Below are positions 31,428 to 36,735 of a stretch of DNA of 36,735 nt, piece by piece. The stretch is taken from NCBI GenBank assembly GCA_934661105.1, contig CAKUIV010000005.1, positions 1-36,735 of the forward strand, in the 5' to 3' direction. The DNA comes from an uncultured Ellagibacter sp. (GTDB taxonomy: Bacteria; Actinomycetota; Coriobacteriia; Coriobacteriales; Eggerthellaceae). Position 1 is the stretch's first letter. Every line of letters begins with the position of its first letter. Under the pieces are notes generated by a model. The model was not told the origin of the DNA and did no database searches. It saw only the letters and a list, made by a program, of their open reading frames with translations. The position numbers and the translations under genes are program-made.

Positions 31428-32354
31428 TTATTCCGTGTCGTTGTCGCGAACAGGCTGTACCGCCTGCCCGCCATCGTCGTCCCCGTATACGCGATCCGTC
31501 TTTGCGGATCTGCCGTCGGACGCATCGCTCGAAGCCGCGTGCCAATCCGGCACGCCGAACTTCCCGCAATACTGGCCCCAAATCCCCGCATATACGCTGT
31601 TGCGGAGAATATGGATGTCCTGCTCAAGCGGAAGACGCTCGAATGCACCGGCCGCTTGCGCCGCGATCGCGCGAAGCGCCTCGCCCATATCGGCAGGCGC
31701 CGCATCAGCTTCGACAAGGGGATTATAGCTACCCGACTTCACGTCGCCGTCGAAGTCCATCACGGCATCCATCAGGTACACGAACTTTCCCAAATACGCA
31801 CCCAGCGCAGCAAGATCGCGCTTCCAGAAGTCGTCCCGATACGCGAACACTTCGCCGAGAAGCATCCCGAAGCGGTTCGCCGCCTCATCGAGCGACGCGC
31901 TTTTCGCCTGCTCGATCGCGCGGATATCGTCCATGCCCCGCTCGACGGCGAGCGCCATGGAAGGACGCCGCCTCGACGACTCGCGATACGCGGAACGAAG
32001 CAGCCCCGCAAGCGCGCGATGCGAAACCTTCCGCTCGTCACTCCAGTCATCGAGCAGCTTATGATACGCAAGCACCACCGTCGCATCGGCAGCGTATTCC
32101 GTGCACTCGCTCGTTGCAAAGGGCTGGGGCTTTGCGGGATGAGCAGCGCAGCGCTCGGCGCCCTTCTTCTCGTTCGGCTCGTACAGCGAGTTCAGAAGCA
32201 GCGCAAGGAACGTCATGTCGTAGGTAAGCGCCATGCGACAAAGCTGCCCGCTTTGGTCCTTCAGGGAATGGCACACGCCGCAATACACCTCGCGATAGCG
32301 ATCCATCTCCGCAGGTGCAAGCTGCTTCTCATCAACCATGATGTAACCGAACAC
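31428..32354 (-). CDS. DUF5685-type helical protein
   Basis: This 308-residue protein is predicted to be mostly helical and has no signal peptide. The family hallmarks I recognise are YREVYCGVCHSLKDQ near the N-terminus, YDMTFLALLLNSLYEP, an RCAAHP segment, YHKLLDDWSDE, and YLMDAVMDFDGDVKSGSYNP. The two acidic clusters (DDWSD and DFDGD) recall metal-binding motifs of all-helical isoprenoid synthases, and several Cys/His pairs could also bind metal. Function is unknown, and a catalytic role is speculation. The GTG at 32354 follows GGGAAGG at 7 nt. It is tightly packed between the zinc-ribbon gene and the J-protein gene. Confidence 0.75.
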   Translation of the reverse strand: MFGYIMVDEKQLAPAEMDRYREVYCGVCHSLKDQSGQLCRMALTYDMTFLALLLNSLYEPNEKKGAERCAAHPAKPQPFATSECTEYAADATVVLAYHKLLDDWSDERKVSHRALAGLLRSAYRESSRRRPSMALAVERGMDDIRAIEQAKSASLDEAANRFGMLLGEVFAYRDDFWKRDLAALGAYLGKFVYLMDAVMDFDGDVKSGSYNPLVEADAAPADMGEALRAIAAQAAGAFERLPLEQDIHILRNSVYAGIWGQYCGKFGVPDWHAASSDASDGRSAKTDRVYGDDDGGQAVQPVRDNDTE

Positions 32355-32369
32355 GAAACAGCCTTCCCT

Positions 32370-32786
32370 TTAAGACTTCTTGATCGTTTCGGTCTTGCAT
32401 TTCGGGCACACCACACGAAGCGTTCCCTTACCGCGAGGGACCGAAAGTTCCTGCCCGCAACCCTTGCACTTGAAGTACAACGTCGTGTCTCGATTCTCCC
32501 ATTTCTTGCGGCCGAGAGAAAACGCGCGGCGCGGCTTTTCAGTCACGCGAAGAAACGTCTCGTTCTCGCGGTCTCGCGCCGCGATGTTGCGGGAATACGT
32601 GCGAAAGAGCGCATATGCCAAGCAGACGAAGGCGATCCAGCTCAAGAATCCCAAATGCGGCAGCACGGACAAGACGATGCATACGATCCCGGCGACGATG
32701 AGGGCGCTCGAGAAGCTGTCCGTCCCTCGTCGGCCCTGCATCGCAGCGGTCATCTTCCATTGCATCCGTTCGAGAAAACCCTTCAT
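32370..32786 (-). CDS. Small membrane protein with C-terminal zinc ribbon
   Basis: This 138-residue protein has a basic N-terminus, two hydrophobic stretches that could form a hairpin in the membrane (SSALIVAGIVCIVLSVL and LGFLSWIAFVCLAYALF), a charged cytoplasmic region, and a C-terminal zinc ribbon with Cys pairs in FKCKGCGQ and VVCPKCKT. No homologue with known function is recalled. ATG 32786 has a modest ribosome site. It leads the four-gene operon with DUF5685, J protein and DnaK paralogue, so it may be the membrane anchor or sensor of that system. This is inference from context. Confidence 0.8.
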   Translation of the reverse strand: MKGFLERMQWKMTAAMQGRRGTDSFSSALIVAGIVCIVLSVLPHLGFLSWIAFVCLAYALFRTYSRNIAARDRENETFLRVTEKPRRAFSLGRKKWENRDTTLYFKCKGCGQELSVPRGKGTLRVVCPKCKTETIKKS

Positions 32787-32815
32787 TGCTAACCGCACCA
32801 CCTTTGCCAAAATGC

Positions 32816-32844
32816 GCGAAACCCGCGCATTGCACGGGTTTCGC
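32816..32844 (-). promoter_or_regulatory. Leader hairpin upstream of the zinc-ribbon gene
   Basis: A perfect 10-bp stem GCGAAACCCG (32816-32825 with 32835-32844) and a 9-nt loop end 30 nt before the ATG and are followed by TTTT on the minus strand. It could attenuate or stabilise the operon message. No CIRCE or HAIR heat-shock operator was seen in the 234-nt spacer. Confidence 0.45.
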
Positions 32845-33013
32845 AAACGTCGGAACGCGAGTTAGGAACGCTCCGACCTCGTTGAACGCTTCCTATGATA
32901 CGCAAGGCGCCGGCTCGCGGGGCGCGCATCGCCCGCTGTCAACAAACCGTCACGAATGCGCGACCGTATTTCCACCAACCTGAAGGCCTCCTGAAATCCA
33001 TCAGGCGGTTACG

Positions 33014-33033
33014 CCAGGTGCTACACCACCTGG
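33014..33033 (-). terminator. Hairpin over the rlmI-like stop codon
   Basis: CCAGGTG (33014-33020) pairs with CACCTGG (33027-33033) across a 6-nt loop that contains the stop codon. It is a possible weak terminator; no T-tract follows. Confidence 0.4.
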
Positions 33034-34313
33034 AACAGGAAGAACTTCAGGTAATCGGTTTCGGGGACACCCCAAAGAATCGGGTGATCGGGCGCCTGTT
33101 GACGTTCCTCGATCTGACGCAGCTGAACCCCCGCATCATGCGCGGCATACGAGATCACGCGCCTGAAGCGCTCCGTGTCCATGAAATGAGAGCACGAGCA
33201 CGTTGCAAGATAGCCGCCGCGCGGCAAAAGCTTCATCGCGCGATAATTGATTTCCTTGTAACCGCGCGCCGCCGAGTCGATGGTCTTGCGACTCTTGGTG
33301 AATGCAGGCGGATCGAGCACGATGAAATCGTAGCGTTCATCGCGCGACCCTTCGAGCGAGGGAAGCAAATCGAACACATTCGCCGCCGTGAACATCATTT
33401 TATCCTCGAGCCCGTTGAGCTTGGCGTTTGCACGAGCCTGATCGACTGCAAGCTCGGAAACGTCGACCGCCCGGACGAACTCCGCTCCGCCACGGGCGGC
33501 GTTGAGCGCGAACGATCCGGTGTGCGTGAAGCAATCGAGCACGCGATGTCCCTGGGCAAGCTTCGCCACGGCACGACGGTTGTACTTTTGGTCGAGGAAG
33601 AAGCCCGTTTTCTGCCCGTTCTCGAAATCGACTTCATAGCGGACGCCGTTTTCGACGATCTGCGTCGATGTGGGGCCGAAAGCTTCCGTGCCAGCCGTCC
33701 CTGGGGTAAGCGGGCCAAGGGAGCGTCCGTCGCCCGATGCGCCGCCGGCAAACCAGCCGGTCGTGCGCTCTAGCCCCTCGAGGGTACGTGTCGAGGCATC
33801 ATTGCGCTCATAGAGGCCACGAATGGCGATGCCGTCTTCAGCAAGCACCTCGAGGATCGCAGGGAAGATCACCGGTTTCAGGCGCTCCATCCCCACCGAA
33901 AGCGTTTCGGCGACAAGCACGTCGCCGAAACGATCGACGACGAGTCCCGGAAACCCGTCTGCTTCAGAGAAAAGCACGCGACAAGCACTTGCATCAGACC
34001 CCATCACGGTCTTGCGGTAATTCCACGCCCACTGCACCTTGCGCTTCCAGAACGCGCCGTCGAAGCGGTCGTTCGCGTTGCGGGTGATAAGGCGAATACG
34101 GATCTTACTTTTTTGAGACAGCAAGCCCGACCCCAGATACGACCCCTTGCGGTTCACGACGTCGACGATCTCCCCGTTCGCTACATCCGCCTCCCCCGGC
34201 GCAGGTTCAAGCGAGGTCACCTCGGCTTCGTAGACCCACGGATGTCCCTTCTCCAAAGCATGCTCGCCCTTCGGCGTGATAGTGGCGCGAGGATACGGCC
34301 GCAAAGTTTTCAT
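33021..34313 (-). CDS. rlmI: RlmI-like 23S rRNA (cytosine) methyltransferase
   Basis: This 430-residue SAM-dependent methyltransferase is of the RlmI type, which makes 5-methylcytosine in 23S rRNA. The N-terminal PUA-like domain (about 1-90, ALEKGHPWVYEAEV, KGSYLGSG) is followed by a linker domain and the Rossmann fold. SAM motif I is DCFTHTGSFALNAARGG, motif IV is VLDPPAFTKSRK, and motif VI is ATCSCSHF with the expected catalytic Cys. Compared with E. coli RlmI there is an inserted Gly/Thr-rich segment around 195-220 (ASGDGRSLGPLTPGTAGTEA). ATG 34313 follows AAAGGA at 7 nt. A TATACT at 34461-34456 is its likely -10. Confidence 0.88.
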   Translation of the reverse strand: MKTLRPYPRATITPKGEHALEKGHPWVYEAEVTSLEPAPGEADVANGEIVDVVNRKGSYLGSGLLSQKSKIRIRLITRNANDRFDGAFWKRKVQWAWNYRKTVMGSDASACRVLFSEADGFPGLVVDRFGDVLVAETLSVGMERLKPVIFPAILEVLAEDGIAIRGLYERNDASTRTLEGLERTTGWFAGGASGDGRSLGPLTPGTAGTEAFGPTSTQIVENGVRYEVDFENGQKTGFFLDQKYNRRAVAKLAQGHRVLDCFTHTGSFALNAARGGAEFVRAVDVSELAVDQARANAKLNGLEDKMMFTAANVFDLLPSLEGSRDERYDFIVLDPPAFTKSRKTIDSAARGYKEINYRAMKLLPRGGYLATCSCSHFMDTERFRRVISYAAHDAGVQLRQIEERQQAPDHPILWGVPETDYLKFFLFQVV

Positions 34314-34455
34314 GGGAATCCTTTCGGGAATAACAAGGAGAATCTGAAACGAAGCGAACGAGAACACGTCCGCCTCGTTCAATCTATGCCACGAAATCAA
34401 TCCGAATCGGCAAAACGAAATCGGGACAGAACCTTAGAAAAGGCAGCGCAGGAGG

Positions 34456-34461
34456 AGTATA
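34456..34461 (-). promoter_or_regulatory. -10 element of the rlmI-like gene
   Basis: TATACT on the minus strand, 143 nt before the ATG, directly beyond the long inverted repeat. The -35 would fall in the base of that repeat and has no good match. Confidence 0.4.
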
Positions 34462-34470
34462 AGCCAGCGA

Positions 34471-34571
34471 GGGCCGCTCTCGCACCCGGAATTGCCCCGC
34501 CGCTCGACCAAGCGTACTTCGGTACGCGCCGAGTCGAGCACAAGGGGCAAGGCTGGGTGCGAGAGCGGCCC
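34471..34571. repeat. Long nested inverted repeat capped by a TTCG tetraloop
   Basis: GGGCCGCTCTCGCACCC (34471-34487) pairs exactly with 34555-34571 (17 bp). Inside, TTGCCCC (34492-34498) pairs with 34544-34550, GCTCGAC (34502-34508) with 34533-34539, and GCGTAC (34512-34517) with 34522-34527 around TTCG. Internal loops are small and similar on both sides. The result is one rod of 37 pairs. It may be a structured RNA, a composite terminator or an extragenic palindromic element. Confidence 0.75.
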
Positions 34572-34586
34572 GCAGCGTCAGCGAAA

Positions 34587-34610
34587 CGGGTTTGCCGTCA
34601 GGCAAACCCG
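34587..34610. terminator. Perfect 10-bp hairpin in the aspS downstream spacer
   Basis: CGGGTTTGCC (34587-34596) pairs with 34601-34610 around a GTCA loop. It is probably a second terminator-like structure behind aspS. No T-run follows on either strand. Confidence 0.5.
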
Positions 34611-34670
34611 AACATCGTAAAACCTTGGAGCGCCAGCTGGACCGCCCGGCGAGCCCGCAGCGTCGGCAGG

Positions 34671-34697
34671 TTGCGTTGGCCGTAAAGGCCAACGCAA
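34671..34697 (-). terminator. Terminator hairpin of aspS
   Basis: TTGCGTTGGCC (34671-34681) pairs with 34687-34697 around a 5-nt loop, starting immediately after the aspS stop codon. GC-rich, without a T-tract. Confidence 0.65.
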
Positions 34698-36485
34698 CTA
34701 CAAAAGTCGCAGGTTGACTTCCTTCAGCTGACGCCCGGTCACCTCGTTCGGTGCGCCCGTCATCGGGTCGGACGCGCTCGACGTCTTCGGGAAGGCGATA
34801 ACGTCGCGAATCGACTGCTTCCCGGCAAGCAGCATGACGAGACGGTCGAGGCCGAGGGCGATGCCGCCATGGGGAGGAGCGCCGAGTTCGAGCGCATGGA
34901 TAAGATGGCCGAACTTCTCCTCCATCTGCTCGTCATCCACGCCGAGACGACGAAGCACGCGTTTTTGCAGGTCGGCATTATGGATACGAATCGAGCCGCC
35001 GCCCATTTCAAAGCCGTCCATAACGATGTCGTAGCTGTAGCTCGAGCACGAAAGCGGATCAGATTCGATCTTGTCCCAATCGGCCTCAGGAATCATCGTG
35101 AACGGATGATGTTCAGCCGCGTATTTCTTTTCGTCGGCATCGTAGCGGAACATCGGAAAATCGACGACCCAGAGAAGCGCATGGCCCTTGCGCTCGATAC
35201 CGAGCGCGTCGGCCATATGGAGACGCAGCGCGGAAAGAACAGCGCTCGCGGTGTCGAACGTGTCGGCAGCGAAGAGGAGCAGGTCGCCCGGCTCGACGTC
35301 AGCGGCCTTCTTGATGGCATCGTGGACCTCATCGCCGAGGAATTTGATGATCGGGCTCTTGCCCTTGAGCTCCGTGTCGGCTTCCGTGTAGGCGATCCAC
35401 GCCATGCCCTTCGCGCCGTTAGCGGAGGCGATGTCGCCGAGTTTCTCGATCTCGCCGCGAGACCAGGTGCCGGCGCCCTTCGCGTTGATGCACTTCACGA
35501 CGCCGCCGTTTGCAGCAGCCCCGGTAAAGACCTTGAACCCGCAATCCTTCACCAAATCGGTCAAGTCAACGAGCTCCATTCCGAAGCGAACATCGGGGCG
35601 GTCGCAACCGAAACGGTCCATGGCCTCTTTCCACGGCATACGCTGCAGCGGGAACTCATGTTCAACGCCCGCAGCAGAGAGAACTTCTTGGAAAACGCCC
35701 TCCATGAGATCCATGACGTCGGTTTCCTGAACAAACGACATCTCGATGTCGACTTGCGTGAATTCGGGCTGGCGGTCGGCACGCAGGTCCTCGTCGCGGA
35801 AGCAGCGCGCGATCTGGTAGTAGCGTTCGATGCCACCCACCATGAGCATCTGCTTGAACTGCTGGGGAGATTGCGGAAGCGCGTAGAACTTACCAGGATT
35901 CGGACGCGACGGAACGAGATAATCACGCGCACCCTCAGGTGTGGAGTTCGCAAGAATCGGCGTTTCCACCTCGATAAACCCACGCTCGTTCAAAGCCTGG
36001 CGAATCGCCTGCGCGACCTTATGGCGAAGCAGAAGGTTTTGGTACATCTCAGGACGACGAAGGTCGAGATAACGCCACTTCATACGCGTGGTCTCATCGG
36101 TTTCGATGCCGTCTTCGATAGAGAACGGAGGCGTAACGGAAGTGTTCAAGACCTTCAAAGCAGAAGCGAGAACCTCGATTTCGCCTGTTGCCATATTGGG
36201 GTTTTCAGCACCCTCGCCACGAGCACGAACCTTACCCGTCACCTGGAGAACGAATTCACGACCAAGATGTTCAGCAACATGGAATTCATCGGCCGTTACG
36301 CAATCGGGATCGACGACCACCTGCGTGTACCCCTCGCGATCGCGCAGATCGCAGAAGATGAGTCCGCCATGATCGCGATTGTGCCACGCCCAACCAGTGA
36401 GCACGACTTCGCGGCCGACATCCTCCTTGCGCAGCTCGCCGCACGTAGCGGTATGCATGCAGTGTTCGTTCTTGTAATCCGTCAT
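34698..36485 (-). CDS. aspS: Aspartyl-tRNA synthetase
   Basis: This class II synthetase charges tRNA-Asp. The 595-residue length is that of the bacterial type with the inserted GAD domain. An N-terminal anticodon-binding OB-fold (about 1-110) shows GWAWHNRDHGGLIFCDLRD. Motif 2 is FRDEDLRADRQPEFTQ, and motif 3 is GGIALGLDRLVMLLAG. The start chosen is ATG 36485 (MTDYKNEHCMHT), 10 nt after AAGGAG. Whether it also charges tRNA-Asn cannot be decided from the sequence alone. It has a promoter with TTGACA at 36546-36541 and is followed by strong hairpins. Confidence 0.97.
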   Translation of the reverse strand: MTDYKNEHCMHTATCGELRKEDVGREVVLTGWAWHNRDHGGLIFCDLRDREGYTQVVVDPDCVTADEFHVAEHLGREFVLQVTGKVRARGEGAENPNMATGEIEVLASALKVLNTSVTPPFSIEDGIETDETTRMKWRYLDLRRPEMYQNLLLRHKVAQAIRQALNERGFIEVETPILANSTPEGARDYLVPSRPNPGKFYALPQSPQQFKQMLMVGGIERYYQIARCFRDEDLRADRQPEFTQVDIEMSFVQETDVMDLMEGVFQEVLSAAGVEHEFPLQRMPWKEAMDRFGCDRPDVRFGMELVDLTDLVKDCGFKVFTGAAANGGVVKCINAKGAGTWSRGEIEKLGDIASANGAKGMAWIAYTEADTELKGKSPIIKFLGDEVHDAIKKAADVEPGDLLLFAADTFDTASAVLSALRLHMADALGIERKGHALLWVVDFPMFRYDADEKKYAAEHHPFTMIPEADWDKIESDPLSCSSYSYDIVMDGFEMGGGSIRIHNADLQKRVLRRLGVDDEQMEEKFGHLIHALELGAPPHGGIALGLDRLVMLLAGKQSIRDVIAFPKTSSASDPMTGAPNEVTGRQLKEVNLRLL

Positions 36486-36513
36486 GGTGATAAAGCTCCT
36501 TGAAGTGCCTTCG

Positions 36514-36546
36514 TACCGGTATCTGCCAACGGCAGATGTTTGTCAA
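36514..36546 (-). promoter_or_regulatory. aspS promoter with palindrome in the spacer
   Basis: On the minus strand a perfect TTGACA (36546-36541) is followed at 16-18 nt by a weak -10 (around GATACC). Between them lies a perfect inverted repeat ATCTGCC-N3-GGCAGAT (36521-36537). It could be an operator in the promoter or, if the real start is further upstream, a leader hairpin. Confidence 0.5.
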
Positions 36547-36604
36547 ACTGGATTATTGTACAGCCTAAGGCTAAGGAAGAATACCAAGGAAACGAAACGG
36601 CAAC

Positions 36605-36630
36605 AAAAAAGGGCGGCCGACGGGCCGCCC
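36605..36630 (-). terminator. Rho-independent terminator of the rRNA operon
   Basis: GGGCGGCC (36611-36618) pairs with 36623-36630 around a 4-nt loop and is followed on the minus strand by six T (36610-36605). Just upstream on the same strand is another GC hairpin (36633-36640 with 36645-36652). Together they insulate aspS from rRNA transcription. Confidence 0.85.
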
Positions 36631-36654
36631 CGGCGCGCCCGGGCGGGCGCGCGA

Positions 36655-36690
36655 AAGAAAAAAAAGCGCCGCCCATGAGCGGAACGCCCT
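36655..36690 (-). terminator. First terminator at the 3' end of the 5S rRNA
   Basis: The minus strand has a bulged stem (GCG..CCGC with GCGG..CGC) immediately followed by an uninterrupted T-run and further T residues near 36655-36665. It overlaps the presumed 3' end of the 5S RNA. Confidence 0.7.
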
Positions 36691-36735
36691 ATCCTCCCAC
36701 GGACTTCCTCCGCAGTACTTTCGGCGAGGAGGGGC
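36680..36735 (-). rRNA. rrf: 5S ribosomal RNA, 3' part (cut by the window edge)
   Basis: The minus strand reads GCCGAAAGTACTGCGGAGG and then GTGGGAGGATAGGGCG, which follow the conserved loop D/E and helix IV-V layout of 5S rRNA (compare GCCGATGGTA...GTGGGAGAGTAGG in actinobacteria). The 5' half and the rest of an rRNA operon would lie beyond 36735. The exact 3' end is approximate. A run of terminators follows it. Confidence 0.85.

Larger units (their letters stand above)
34314..34697. other. Hairpin-rich intergenic region between aspS and the rlmI-like gene
   Basis: 384 nt without a protein gene. From right to left it holds an aspS terminator hairpin, a second 10-bp hairpin, a 101-nt nested inverted repeat, then a TATACT -10 (34461-34456, minus) and a leader of about 140 nt for the methyltransferase. 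The sequence GACGCTGCGGGC occurs twice on the minus strand, just after each of the two smaller hairpins, so the spacer looks partly duplicated. Confidence 0.65.

Noticed and set aside
32895..32943. TTGACA (32943-32938) and TATCAT (32900-32895) as promoter of the Hsp70/J operon
   Set aside because: The spacing is 37 nt, far outside the 15-19 nt range. Either element could belong to another promoter, so no call was made.
34869..36503. A 544-codon plus-strand frame opposite aspS, and similar long frames opposite dnaX (25027-26913) and the dnaK paralogue (28619-30595)
   Set aside because: All are shadows of well-supported genes, with composition typical of reversed codons and no start signals.

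Overview
The window looks like core chromosome of a fairly high-GC member of Coriobacteriia, most likely family Eggerthellaceae. The basis is gene order (rpsI-rplM; pyrH-frr-uppS-cdsA-dxr-rseP; SRP RNA-dnaX-ybaB-recR), actinobacterial-style protein sequences, many GTG/TTG starts, a fused MobB-MobA protein, and a ferredoxin-like protein of the kind common in anaerobic respirers of this group. The genus cannot be named from this sequence alone. Almost every gene is on the minus strand. The exceptions are metA with its small partner gene and an inserted two-gene surface-protein locus.

Region 1-2.6 kb: the ribosomal operon rplM-rpsI (minus) has its own promoter, a structured leader and a T-tract terminator. 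metA (plus), predicted to use acetyl-CoA, is coupled by a stop/start overlap to a 61-residue charged protein. A perfect 40-nt palindrome closes both sides. Region 2.6-16 kb: a CmpB-like membrane protein and a HAD phosphatase lie beside a site-2 protease. That protease and dxr, cdsA, uppS, frr and pyrH form the usual isoprenoid/phospholipid/RNA-turnover cluster. It is split between rseP and dxr by about 5.6 kb carrying, on the opposite strand, a 1552-residue repeat-rich cell-surface protein and an orphan ribbon-helix-helix protein.

Region 16-23 kb: an HtrA-type protease, a polar amino-acid ABC transporter (binding protein, permease, ATPase) with an operator-like palindrome at its promoter, a multi-cluster Fe-S protein, and a fused MobB-MobA molybdenum-cofactor protein. 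Region 23-28 kb: a candidate plus-strand small RNA, then recR, ybaB, dnaX, a DedA membrane protein and the small SRP RNA. This is the Bacillus-type scr-dnaX-yaaK-recR arrangement with dedA added.

Region 28-33 kb: a TetR-type regulator, then a compact four-gene operon of membrane zinc-ribbon protein, DUF5685 protein, J-domain protein with a cysteine-rich tail, and a short DnaK paralogue. This is the best candidate in the window for a poorly described system, a dedicated Hsp70/J machine with two uncharacterised partners. Region 33-36.7 kb: an RlmI-like rRNA methyltransferase, a 384-nt spacer full of strong hairpins, aspS, and the 3' part of a 5S rRNA cut by the window edge. No CRISPR array, transposase, integrase or tRNA was seen.
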